Shown here: positions 1 to 7,868 of the stretch, piece by piece
Layout of the letters: every line of letters begins with the position of its first letter
How positions within the stretch are numbered: position 1 is the first letter of the stretch
NCBI GenBank assembly: GCA_945878545.1
Contig: CAMCTQ010000047.1
Span: forward strand, 1-8,793
Source of the DNA: Rickettsia typhi
GTDB taxonomy: Bacteria; Pseudomonadota; Alphaproteobacteria; Rickettsiales; Rickettsiaceae
Direction: 5' to 3'
Length of the DNA stretch: 8,793 nt
Notes under the pieces: model-generated
Databases searched by the model: none
What the model was told of the DNA's origin: nothing
Seen by the model: only the letters and a program-made list of their open reading frames with translations
Translations under genes and position numbers: made by a program

Positions 1-1
1 T

Positions 2-421
2 GTTTCGTGTTTGATATCTGGTGTTTTAGCTGATAGAGTACCGGTATATAAACAGATATTTATATCGTTGGCACTAACTGTATGCTCAGTCTTTATGATG
101 CAATTTTTGAGTGTTGATAACGTATTTTCATTTACCTTGCATTTGGTGCTAGTTTTTTTAGTGCCAATTTATATGATACCAATACAAATTAAATTGCAAT
201 CAATATTTCCAGTAGATATAAGAGTTAGATGTGTTAGTTTAGCGCATTCGCTTGGGAGTATGATTTTATCTTCAACTATACCATTTTTCTGTATATTGAT
301 ATGGAAATATACTCAAAGTTTTTCTATAGTGTGTCTATATTTTATAGGGATACTTTTGTTGATTATTGGTTCAATCTTTGTGACGATGAAAGCTGGTTAC
401 AGGAATATGTTTGAAACATAA
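2..421 (+). CDS. MFS transporter, MHS (ProP-like) family, C-terminal part (5' end outside window)
   Basis: This is the last 139 codons of an inner-membrane secondary transporter; the reading frame is open to the left edge, so the true start lies upstream. The visible part begins with SGVLADR, the cytoplasmic loop motif A repeat typical of the second half of major facilitator proteins. Four hydrophobic spans follow, matching helices 9 to 12. The stretch around SIFPVDIRVRCVSLAHSLGS resembles the 'LFP..vR..gvsl..n.g' segment of the metabolite:H+ symporter subgroup that includes ProP (proline/betaine) and related carboxylate carriers. Substrate cannot be read from this half. Rickettsiales often carry several ProP-like copies, which fits the rest of the window. 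The gene ends 135 nt before atpH, and no convincing terminator is visible after it. Family is fairly sure; substrate is unknown. Confidence 0.75.
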   Translation, partial: VSCLISGVLADRVPVYKQIFISLALTVCSVFMMQFLSVDNVFSFTLHLVLVFLVPIYMIPIQIKLQSIFPVDIRVRCVSLAHSLGSMILSSTIPFFCILIWKYTQSFSIVCLYFIGILLLIIGSIFVTMKAGYRNMFET

Positions 422-488
422 TATTTTTGACCATGCCGCAAATATTTATTACTTATTGCTTTGCAAAATTAGATGACTAAATGTTTTT

Positions 489-517
489 TTGCTGATATGT
501 TGGATTTTTAGTAGAAT
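489..517 (+). promoter_or_regulatory. candidate sigma70 promoter of the atp operon
   Basis: TTGCTG (489-494) and TAGAAT (512-517) are separated by 17 nt, giving four of six and five of six matches to the -35 and -10 consensus. Transcription would start near 524, about 30 nt before the atpH start. The region is very AT-rich, so chance matches are likely; the position just upstream of the first gene of the operon is the main support. Confidence 0.35.
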
Positions 518-556
518 TATTTCATTTTAGGAACTTAAAATTTACGAATTAAGATA

Positions 557-1105
557 ATGATTGATCAAAAAATTGTTAGAAACTATGCTTCATGCTTATT
601 TGATAACGTTAAATCGTCAGAACGTCAAAAAATCTTAGAACAAATATCTTTATTTAATGAGATTTTATTGACTTCGGAGATGACCCGCTTTGCTCTATAT
701 TCACCTGTTATTTCTAAATTTGATAAATTGAAGATAGTGAGTGATTTTGTAGAAAAGTTTGAGTTTGATAAGATAGTGAATCAGTTTTTTAGAGTGGTAG
801 TTAAAAACTCTCGTTTTGAAATATTATCATCTGTGGTGAAGCAGTATAAACATCTGCTTGATGAGAGTAGAGGAATAAAATTCGTTACGGTAGAATCTGT
901 AGCAAGTCAGCCAAATAAAAAAGTAACTAATGTTATAAGAGAATATCTGGAAGATAAATTAAAGAAAATTATCGAGTTAAACTCCGTTCAAAACGAATCT
1001 CTGATTGGTGGCGTGGTCATAAAACATGATAGTTTGCTTTATGATTATTCTGTTGCTGGGGCTTTGGAGAGGGCTTCCAAGATTGCAAAAGCCGCTAAAA
1101 TATAA
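557..1105 (+). CDS. atpH: ATP synthase F1 delta subunit (OSCP homologue)
   Basis: This encodes the 182-residue delta subunit, a peripheral-stalk protein on top of the F1 head that links the alpha/beta ring to the b subunits. Length is typical (about 175-185). The N-terminal helical domain opens with the family pattern of a 'YA..LF' helix (residues 10-15, YASCLF). The C-terminal domain has the conserved LIGGVVIKHDSLLYDYSVAGAL segment near residues 149-170, equivalent to the 'G..i.i.d.viD.S....L' signature. The usual Asp-x-Ser appears here as DYS. It starts at an ATG with only a weak ribosome-binding sequence, and it is the first gene of the F1 cluster, 57 nt ahead of atpA. Delta is the least conserved F1 subunit, but the gene order makes the assignment secure. 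Confidence 0.93.
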   Translation: MIDQKIVRNYASCLFDNVKSSERQKILEQISLFNEILLTSEMTRFALYSPVISKFDKLKIVSDFVEKFEFDKIVNQFFRVVVKNSRFEILSSVVKQYKHLLDESRGIKFVTVESVASQPNKKVTNVIREYLEDKLKKIIELNSVQNESLIGGVVIKHDSLLYDYSVAGALERASKIAKAAKI

Positions 1106-1147
1106 ATACTAGTTCTGATGAGCAAATAAATTTATTGTAAATTATTT

Positions 1148-1153
1148 AAGGAG
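1148..1153 (+). promoter_or_regulatory. strong ribosome-binding site of atpA
   Basis: AAGGAG lies 9 nt ahead of the atpA ATG and is the best Shine-Dalgarno match in the F1 cluster. It supports the chosen atpA start. It also fits the need for three alpha subunits per complex against one delta and one gamma, whose genes have weak or no such signal. Confidence 0.7.
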
Positions 1154-1162
1154 TTTTAAGAA

Positions 1163-2707
1163 ATGAAGCTAAATCCATCTGAGATATCTGAGATTTTAAA
1201 AAGAGAGATAGGTGATCTAGATCAAATTTCTAAGTTGCAGGAAGTTGGTTATGTTGTGGCCGTAGGTGATGGCATTGCTAAAATTTATGGTATAGATAAT
1301 GTTCAAGCAGGCGAAATGGTTGAGTTTGCTTCCGGCGTAAAAGGTATGGTTCTTAACCTCGAAACCGACACTGTAGGTGTTGTGATCATGGGTGATGACA
1401 GAGCTGTTATGCAAGGCGATTTAGTAAAAAGAACCGGTGATATTCTAAGTACGCCTGTGGGTACTGCTATGCTTGGGAGAGTTGTTGATGCTCTTGGGAA
1501 TCCGATTGATGGGAAGGGTCCTATTAACGCTAAGGAACATCGTCGAGTAGAAACTAAAGCTCCTGGTATTGTTGCTAGAAAAAGTGTGCATGAACCGGTG
1601 CAAACTGGTATCAAAGCAATTGATACTTTAATACCTATTGGCAGAGGTCAAAGAGAGTTGATAATTGGTGATCGCCAAACGGGTAAGACTGCAATTGCCA
1701 TAGATACAATAATAAACCAAAAACATGCGCATTTAGATAATGAAACTGCGGATAAAATTTTCTGTGTTTATGTAGCAATTGGTCAGAAGAGGTCAACAGT
1801 AGCTCAAATAGTAAAAAAATTAGAGGAAGCTGGTGCTATGTCTTATACTGTAGTGGTAGCAGCAACTGCTTCCGACCCTGCGCCTTTGCAATTTTTGGCT
1901 CCTTATACTGGTTGTACAATTGGTGAGTATTTTAGAGATAATGGAATGCATGCCCTTGTTGTATATGATGATTTGACTAAACACGCTATTGCTTATCGTC
2001 AGATTTCGCTGCTTCTTAGAAGACCCCCTGGTCGTGAGGCTTATCCTGGGGATGTGTTTTATTTGCATTCAAGGTTGCTGGAACGTGCAGCAAAGCTTTC
2101 TGATAAAAATGGTGGTGGTTCTTTGACGGCGTTGCCAATTATCGAAACTCAAGCTGGTGACGTTTCAGCTTACATTCCAACTAACGTGATTTCAATAACT
2201 GATGGTCAGATATTTTTGGAAAGTGAGTTATTCCATAAAGGTATTAGACCGGCTGTAAATGTTGGTATTTCAGTGAGTAGGGTGGGTTCAGCTGCGCAAA
2301 TTAAAGCAATGAAAAAGGTTGCTGGTTCATTGAAATTAGAGCTTGCACAGTTCCGTGAAATGGAATCTTTTGCCCAGTTTGGGTCTGATCTTGATTCTGC
2401 GACTCAGAAATTAATTCAGCATGGTTTAAAATTAACAGAAATTCTTAAGCAACCACAATATTCACCTTTTGTTATTGAAGAACAGGTCGTTAGTCTTTAT
2501 GCCGGTGTACGTGGGTATCTTGAGAAGATCAAGCCTTCAGATGTAAAAAAGTTTGAACATGAGTTGATAGCTGGTATTCGTCTAACTGGTGATGCTATAT
2601 TAAAAGCCATTAGACAAGAAAAAGATTTAAGCAGCGCAACTGAAGAAAAGTTAAAGCTTTATCTTGAGGAATTTTTAAAAGAATTTTTAGATAATAATCA
2701 ATATTAG
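1163..2707 (+). CDS. atpA: ATP synthase F1 alpha subunit
   Basis: The 514-residue alpha subunit forms the catalytic hexamer with beta and carries the non-catalytic nucleotide sites. The N-terminal beta-barrel spans roughly residues 25-95. The nucleotide domain has Walker A GDRQTGKT at 169-176 and a Walker B strand ALVVYDD at 264-270. The alpha/beta family signature [10 protein letters not shown] is at 363-372, directly followed by Arg373, the counterpart of the arginine finger that reaches into the catalytic beta site (alpha Arg376 in E. coli). The C-terminal helical domain is complete. Length is normal (about 502-514). The start is fixed by the AAGGAG site upstream. The stop is separated by one nucleotide from the atpG ATG, so atpG translation is probably coupled to it. 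Confidence 0.99.
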   Translation: MKLNPSEISEILKREIGDLDQISKLQEVGYVVAVGDGIAKIYGIDNVQAGEMVEFASGVKGMVLNLETDTVGVVIMGDDRAVMQGDLVKRTGDILSTPVGTAMLGRVVDALGNPIDGKGPINAKEHRRVETKAPGIVARKSVHEPVQTGIKAIDTLIPIGRGQRELIIGDRQTGKTAIAIDTIINQKHAHLDNETADKIFCVYVAIGQKRSTVAQIVKKLEEAGAMSYTVVVAATASDPAPLQFLAPYTGCTIGEYFRDNGMHALVVYDDLTKHAIAYRQISLLLRRPPGREAYPGDVFYLHSRLLERAAKLSDKNGGGSLTALPIIETQAGDVSAYIPTNVISITDGQIFLESELFHKGIRPAVNVGISVSRVGSAAQIKAMKKVAGSLKLELAQFREMESFAQFGSDLDSATQKLIQHGLKLTEILKQPQYSPFVIEEQVVSLYAGVRGYLEKIKPSDVKKFEHELIAGIRLTGDAILKAIRQEKDLSSATEEKLKLYLEEFLKEFLDNNQY

Positions 2708-2708
2708 T

Positions 2709-3596
2709 ATGTCTGGTTTAAAACAGCTCAGAAATAGGGTCAAAAGCGTAAAGTCTACACAGAAAATTACCAAAGCGATGCAAGTAGTGTCTGCTGCAAA
2801 GCTTCGTAGGGTTAAGGATCGTGCTGAGGCTTCAGACGAGTATTCATCTGTCCTTGCAAAGATGATGAATGATATTAGACTAAATATTAATTTTATTGAT
2901 TTAAATCCAATCGATCAAAAGTTTTTTAACGAACCTTCTGCCGATAAACCTTGCTTGCTTGTAGTTATGACTTCAGAAAGAGGTTTATGTGGTAGTTTTA
3001 ATTCCCAGATAGTAAGAGCTGTAAAACGTGATATTGCTAAATTTGAAGAGCAGAATATTAAAGTAAAATTGATTGTTATTGGTAAAAAGGGGTATGACGC
3101 ATTAAAAGGTAGCTATTCAGATCGAATCGAAGAATATTATCATGTAACAAAAGAAAAATTTCTACCGGTTGCCTTGCAAATTAAAGCTAAAATTATTAGC
3201 CTAACTGAGCAAGATAAAATAGGTAGTTGTTATTTGTATTATAATGAGTTTAAAAATGCGTTAACGCAAGTGATGACTAGAGTTAATGTTTTCCCGGTTG
3301 AATACGTAGACGAAAACCAGCAAAAAAAAGGTGATGCGTTAGCAAGTTCTCGTTGTGAGTATGAGGGGTCTGATCTTGCAACTGTTCTAATAAACCTATA
3401 CATTATTGGCATTATAGAATATGGATTTCTGCAGAATAAGGCTAGCGAAGAGGCTGCGAGAATGACGGCGATGGATAGTGCTACTAGAAATGCAGGGGAG
3501 TTGATAGATAAATTAACCTTGAAGCTAAACAGGTCAAGGCAAGCGATGATTACAACCGAGCTTACAGAAATTATTTCTGGAGCAGAGGCTTTGTAA
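2709..3596 (+). CDS. atpG: ATP synthase F1 gamma subunit
   Basis: The 295-residue gamma subunit is the central rotor shaft that turns inside the alpha3beta3 hexamer and couples to the c-ring. The N-terminal helix carries the conserved KITKAMQVVSAAKLRR pattern (19-34). The globular domain includes SERGLCGSFN (89-98). The C-terminal helix runs from ASEEAARMTAMDSATRNAGE (245-264) to the family ending TTELTEIISGAEAL (282-295). The two terminal helices form the coiled-coil shaft. Length is slightly above the usual 285-292. There is no clear Shine-Dalgarno sequence, and the ATG lies 1 nt after the atpA stop, which points to translational coupling. An 80-nt spacer follows before the next gene, longer than the other gaps in this cluster. 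Confidence 0.98.
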   Translation: MSGLKQLRNRVKSVKSTQKITKAMQVVSAAKLRRVKDRAEASDEYSSVLAKMMNDIRLNINFIDLNPIDQKFFNEPSADKPCLLVVMTSERGLCGSFNSQIVRAVKRDIAKFEEQNIKVKLIVIGKKGYDALKGSYSDRIEEYYHVTKEKFLPVALQIKAKIISLTEQDKIGSCYLYYNEFKNALTQVMTRVNVFPVEYVDENQQKKGDALASSRCEYEGSDLATVLINLYIIGIIEYGFLQNKASEEAARMTAMDSATRNAGELIDKLTLKLNRSRQAMITTELTEIISGAEAL

Positions 3597-3676
3597 ATAA
3601 TATTATTTTTCTATGGGATTATGGTAGTTATGCTTAAGTATGGCTGTAGTAAATTAACTTAAAATATATAAGATAT

Positions 3677-3889
3677 ATGCCGATTGTACAAATTCATCTG
3701 ATGCATGGAAGAGATAGTGCTAAAAAGAAACAACTTGTAAATAAGGTAACGCAAGCTATATGTGAATCTTTAGACGTGGCGCCTAAAAATGTTCGTATTA
3801 TCTTGTCAGAAATGATGCCTGAAAATTATGCAATTGCAGGCGAATTGGTTCAGGATCAAAAAGATCCTTTTGGAAAAAATACTAAATAA
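3677..3889 (+). CDS. 4-oxalocrotonate tautomerase family protein, inserted between atpG and atpD
   Basis: This 70-residue protein belongs to the small tautomerase superfamily, whose members use an N-terminal proline, exposed after removal of Met, as a general base in keto-enol tautomerisation. Numbered from that proline it aligns without gaps to the classic 4-oxalocrotonate tautomerase: Pro1 (PIVQIHL), Arg11 and Arg39 are all present. The active-site Phe50 is replaced by Tyr50. Such enzymes are usually hexamers of about 62 residues; the last residues here form a slightly longer tail. It is preceded by an 80-nt spacer holding a TAAAAT at 3660 but no convincing -35, and by no clear ribosome-binding site. 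Its stop is 15 nt before atpD, so it is probably co-transcribed with the atp genes. Substrate is unknown: no aromatic meta-cleavage pathway is visible around it. The family is sure; the biological role is not. Confidence 0.88.
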   Translation: MPIVQIHLMHGRDSAKKKQLVNKVTQAICESLDVAPKNVRIILSEMMPENYAIAGELVQDQKDPFGKNTK

Positions 3890-3893
3890 TATT

Positions 3894-5332
<1,439 letters not shown>

Positions 5333-5372
5333 TTTGCCATGACGTTTTTTTAATTTTGAGTTTAAACATTTT

Positions 5373-5777
5373 ATGAATAGTACTATTTTAGTTAAAATTA
5401 TCATGCCATCAGAGGTTGTATTCGAAGCAAATGCAATGATGGTTAACATTCCTGGTGGAGAAGGAGTTTTTGGTGTTCTCCCAGGCCATGTTAAATTAAT
5501 TTCAACAGTTGCAATAGGTTCTATAAGCGTTTTCTTAGATGACCAGGAAAAGAAATTTTTTATTTATGGAGGAGTAGCTCGTGTTACTCCTACTGAGGTA
5601 GATATAGTTTCTGAATTTGTTGTTTCTTTGGACGGTCAAAAGAAGAGTGATGTTTTAAGTAAACTTGCAATTTTAAAATTAGAGTTAGATAGTTTAGAGA
5701 AAAATAGTTTGGATGCTAATATATTAAATGCTACAATCACCAAGTATGATTCTTTACTTAGTTTTGTGAGTAACTAA
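5373..5777 (+). CDS. atpC: ATP synthase F1 epsilon subunit
   Basis: The 134-residue epsilon subunit sits at the foot of gamma, joins the central stalk to the c-ring and can inhibit ATP hydrolysis through its C-terminal helices. The N-terminal beta-sandwich domain (about 1-85) shows the family pattern MPSEVVFEANAMMVNIPGGE followed by GVFGVLPGHVKLISTVAIG, matching 'G.fgilp.Ha.lit.l..G'. The FFIYGGVARVTPTEVDIVSE strand pair follows. The C-terminal helical part (about 88-134) is present but Ser/Lys/Leu-rich and poorly conserved, as is common. It closes the F1 set, with queD starting 3 nt after its stop in the same reading frame. Confidence 0.95.
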   Translation: MNSTILVKIIMPSEVVFEANAMMVNIPGGEGVFGVLPGHVKLISTVAIGSISVFLDDQEKKFFIYGGVARVTPTEVDIVSEFVVSLDGQKKSDVLSKLAILKLELDSLEKNSLDANILNATITKYDSLLSFVSN

Positions 5778-5780
5778 TTT

Positions 5781-6200
5781 GTGGTAGAGTGCACTAGAAG
5801 AATAGAGTTTGATGCTGGTCATCGCGTTATTGGGCATAAAAATAAATGTAAGTATTTACATGGCCATAGATATATTTTAGAAATTACTGCCACTACTTCG
5901 GAATTAGACGAAATTGGTATGGTTGCTGATTTTGGTTTGCTTAAAACAATTATGAAGGAATGGATTGACATTAATTTTGATCATAATATTATTTTGAATA
6001 AAAGTGATCAGAGTTTAGGTGAATATATCTCAAAATATACTGGCCAGTCTGTATATTATTTAGATTCAAATCCAACGGCTGAAAATATTGCTTTACATCT
6101 ACGAGAAGATGTTATACCTCTATTATTCGCGCAAAGTTTATTTCAGATATTAAAAATTAGGCTTTACGAGACACCAAATTGTTATGTAGAAGTAAAATGA
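5781..6200 (+). CDS. queD: 6-carboxytetrahydropterin synthase / 6-pyruvoyl-tetrahydropterin synthase family
   Basis: This 139-residue cytoplasmic T-fold enzyme most likely converts dihydroneopterin triphosphate to 6-carboxytetrahydropterin, the second step toward preQ0 and queuosine. The three zinc-binding histidines are visible as His14 (FDAGHR) and His27/His29 (LHGH). Cys23 in the CxxxHGH pattern is the QueD-type catalytic cysteine; a Glu there would point to the folate-bypass PTPS-III type. DFGLLK (50-55), the Asp67-His68 pair in FDHNIIL, NPTAEN (97-102) and Glu130 in YETPN complete the family pattern. The start must be the GTG: an in-frame stop, that of atpC, lies only 3 nt upstream, and the next in-frame ATG would remove the zinc site. 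It is probably co-transcribed with the atp genes. A pterin role in folate synthesis cannot be excluded. Confidence 0.9.
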   Translation: MVECTRRIEFDAGHRVIGHKNKCKYLHGHRYILEITATTSELDEIGMVADFGLLKTIMKEWIDINFDHNIILNKSDQSLGEYISKYTGQSVYYLDSNPTAENIALHLREDVIPLLFAQSLFQILKIRLYETPNCYVEVK

Positions 6201-6517
6201 ATAATACAGAATGTTGTCTTATTATAACTACTACTGATAAATTAGAAAATGCGAACGATATTATATCTTATCTGATTGAGAATAAGCTTGCTGCTTGTGT
6301 TCAATTAGATGAGATTTTGAGTTCTTTTTACTGGGAAAAGAAACTCTGTCAATCAAAGGAATTTCGTTTGATGATAAAGACTGTGTCTGCTAATTATGGT
6401 GCTGTTGAAAAGGCTATAACAAAATACCATAATTACAGGTTACCAGAAATAATTAAGCTTGATATTACCTCTGGATTGCCCCAATATTTAAATTGGGTGA
6501 AGGAGTCGCTTAAATAA
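6197..6517 (+). CDS. cutA: CutA1 family protein (divalent-ion tolerance protein)
   Basis: This 106-residue protein belongs to the CutA1 family of very stable trimeric, PII-like ferredoxin-fold proteins. The family is linked to copper/divalent-cation tolerance in E. coli, but its real role is uncertain. Recognisable positions are AACV (32-35), the Y45-W46 pair of the 'S.Y.W' motif, Glu55 and the following MIKT (59-62), the YHNYRLPEI block (77-85), and Tyr97/Trp100 near the C terminus. The ATG overlaps the queD stop as ATGA, with AGAAG just upstream. A TTG 18 nt earlier is in frame but would add only six residues not expected in the family, so the ATG is preferred. It is apparently the last gene of the atp-queD-cutA unit. 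Confidence 0.9.
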   Translation: MNNTECCLIITTTDKLENANDIISYLIENKLAACVQLDEILSSFYWEKKLCQSKEFRLMIKTVSANYGAVEKAITKYHNYRLPEIIKLDITSGLPQYLNWVKESLK

Positions 6518-6538
6518 ATTAAGTATGTGGTCAATTTT

Positions 6539-6590
6539 AGTTTAAGGCAGTTGCGTGCTCTAAGCTTACTGTTTGTTTGAACTATTTTTT
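6539..6590 (+). terminator. candidate rho-independent terminator after cutA
   Basis: AGTTTAA (6539-6545) pairs with TTGAACT (6577-6583) with one G-U pair. Inside it GGCAGT (6546-6551) pairs with ACTGTT (6568-6573) with two G-U pairs, leaving a 3-nt bulge. The stem is followed after one A by six T (6585-6590). The loop is long (16 nt) and the stem is AT-rich, so the structure is only moderately convincing. Its position just after the last gene of the cluster fits. Confidence 0.4.
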
Positions 6591-6596
6591 AATCAG

Positions 6597-6626
6597 TTGA
6601 TTACAAAAAACTGTAATTTTTAAACT
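6597..6626 (+). promoter_or_regulatory. weak candidate promoter of the symporter gene
   Basis: TTGATT (6597-6602) and TAAACT (6621-6626) match four of six consensus positions each, 18 nt apart. Transcription would begin near 6633, just upstream of the GAGG ribosome-binding site at 6639-6642. It overlaps the small inverted repeat at 6600-6617. In such AT-rich sequence this is suggestive only. Confidence 0.2.
6600..6621 (+). repeat. small inverted repeat with T run upstream of the symporter gene
   Basis: ATTACA (6600-6605) and TGTAAT (6612-6617) are perfect inverted repeats around a 6-nt A-rich loop and run into TTTTT (6617-6621). An overlapping alternative, CAGTT (6594-6598) with AACTG (6609-6613), cannot form at the same time. 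It could be a second weak terminator, an operator-like dyad, or chance. Confidence 0.3.
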
Positions 6627-6649
6627 AAGATAATAGATGAGGTTTATTT

Positions 6650-7858
6650 ATGAAACTTTGGCATAAAGTTACGCTTGGGTTAATTTTGGGAGTAGTGTTT
6701 GGGGTATATTTGCCCCAATATTCTGAGACTGTAAAACCTATAGGTACTGTATTTTTACGACTAATTCAGATGATAATTTTACCATTAATTTTCTTCAGTT
6801 TGGTTTCCGGTATTACAAGTATGAATGACCCAAGTTCTCTTGGTAGGGTTGGGATGAAATCTGTTTTAGCTTTTCTTGGAACTACGGTTTTTGCAGTTAT
6901 TTTTGGTCTCATGGTAGCCTTTGTTTTGAAACCTGGTGTAGGGGTGGTAATAGATTTTGGAGTTCCTCAAGAAAGGAATTTTAAAGAAGGGGGGTTTGAT
7001 TTAATCGAGTTTTTGATAAATATCGTACCCAATAATATAGTTGGGTCATTTGCAGAAGGAAAAACTCTTCAAGTTGTGTTTTTTGCCATTTTTACTGGAA
7101 TTATTTTGAATGCGATGGGTTCAGTAGCTGATCCTTTAAAGAGCTTTATTAATTCCGTAGCAAAAATGGTTTTAAAAATGATTTCTAAAGTTGTTGAGCT
7201 GTCGCCCTATGGTGCTTTCGCCTTAACAGCTTGGGTAGTGGGTACCCAAGGACTTGATATTATGATTAGTTTATCTAGGCTGGTATTTGCAATAACCATT
7301 GCTATGGCGTTGCAATATTTAATTTTTGGATTATTTATTATAGTATTCTGTAAAATGTCGCCAATGCCTTTTTATAGAAAAAGTTTAGAGTATCAATCAA
7401 TTGCTTTGTCTACGGGTAGTAGTAAAGCTAGTTTGGCTACTACGATGCAAGTTTGTCGTCAAAGATTAGGGATTTCTGAATCGAGTACATCTTTTGTGTT
7501 GCCTCTTGGTGCGTCTATTAATATGGACGGTATGGCAATTAATTTGGCACTAACTAGTGTTTTCTTTGCTCAGATGATGGGAATAGCTCTTTCTCTTAGT
7601 GACTATATGGTAATAATACTCACCGCTACTCTTGGATCTATGGGAGGGGCTGGAATTCCAGGAGGATCATTGGTGATGTTGCCAATGATTTTATCTGCAG
7701 TGAATATGCCTATTGAGGGAGTTGCAATAATAGCTGGCATTGACAGAGTGCTTGATTTATTACGCACAGCTATAAATATTACTGGCGATGCTACAATTAC
7801 TTTGGTAATAGATAGTAGTGAAGGTACTCTAGATAGAGATTTGTACAATTCTAATTAA
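6650..7858 (+). CDS. dicarboxylate/amino acid:cation symporter (GltP/DctA type)
   Basis: This 402-residue inner-membrane symporter imports glutamate, aspartate or C4-dicarboxylates with H+ or Na+. The length and the eight-helix, two-hairpin layout fit the family. Serine-rich hairpin 1 is at about 250-267 (STGSSKAS), the NMDG motif of helix 7 at 291-294, and hairpin 2 (GGAGIPGGS) at 332-340. Helix 8 keeps Asp365, Asp369, Arg372, Thr373, Asn376 and Asp380, the counterparts of Asp390, Asp394, Arg397, Thr398, Asn401 and Asp405 of the archaeal aspartate transporter GltPh. The retained arginine argues for an acidic substrate. The residue after NMDG is Met295, where GltPh has substrate-contacting Thr314. 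GAGG at 6639-6642 supports the ATG start. A TAXI binding-protein gene follows after 10 nt. The family is secure; glutamate versus dicarboxylate is not resolved. Confidence 0.93.
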   Translation: MKLWHKVTLGLILGVVFGVYLPQYSETVKPIGTVFLRLIQMIILPLIFFSLVSGITSMNDPSSLGRVGMKSVLAFLGTTVFAVIFGLMVAFVLKPGVGVVIDFGVPQERNFKEGGFDLIEFLINIVPNNIVGSFAEGKTLQVVFFAIFTGIILNAMGSVADPLKSFINSVAKMVLKMISKVVELSPYGAFALTAWVVGTQGLDIMISLSRLVFAITIAMALQYLIFGLFIIVFCKMSPMPFYRKSLEYQSIALSTGSSKASLATTMQVCRQRLGISESSTSFVLPLGASINMDGMAINLALTSVFFAQMMGIALSLSDYMVIILTATLGSMGGAGIPGGSLVMLPMILSAVNMPIEGVAIIAGIDRVLDLLRTAINITGDATITLVIDSSEGTLDRDLYNSN

Positions 7859-7868
7859 ATTACTAATT

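Noticed and set aside
11..13. TTG as a start for the leftmost transporter gene
   Set aside because: The frame is open to the window edge and the protein begins mid-family at a loop between helices 8 and 9, so this is an internal codon of a gene that starts upstream.
456..466. TTGC-TTT-GCAA mini hairpin after the ProP-like gene
   Set aside because: A 4-bp stem without a following T run is too weak to call a terminator.
1125..1136. Perfect 12-bp palindrome AATAAATTTATT between atpH and atpA
   Set aside because: It is made only of A and T, has no T run or loop consistent with a terminator, and such palindromes are expected by chance in this base composition.
1217..2068. Several open reading frames of 65 to 103 codons on the minus strand opposite atpA (also opposite atpD, around 5231-5449, and opposite the symporter at 7603-7848)
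   Set aside because: They are antisense shadows of strongly conserved genes, show no family motifs and have no ribosome-binding sites or plausible context.
3597..3676. Possible internal promoter ahead of the tautomerase (TAAAAT at 3660-3665)
   Set aside because: There is no acceptable -35 element at 16 to 18 nt, and transcription would start almost at the ATG.
6179..6196. TTG start for cutA, giving six extra residues
   Set aside because: The ATG at 6197 overlaps the queD stop in the classic ATGA form and matches the usual family N terminus; the extra residues come from the queD 3' end.
6561..6568. TAAGCTTA palindrome in the gap after cutA
   Set aside because: It is an 8-bp palindrome without a repeat elsewhere in the gap and is partly used by the longer hairpin; there is no support for an operator.
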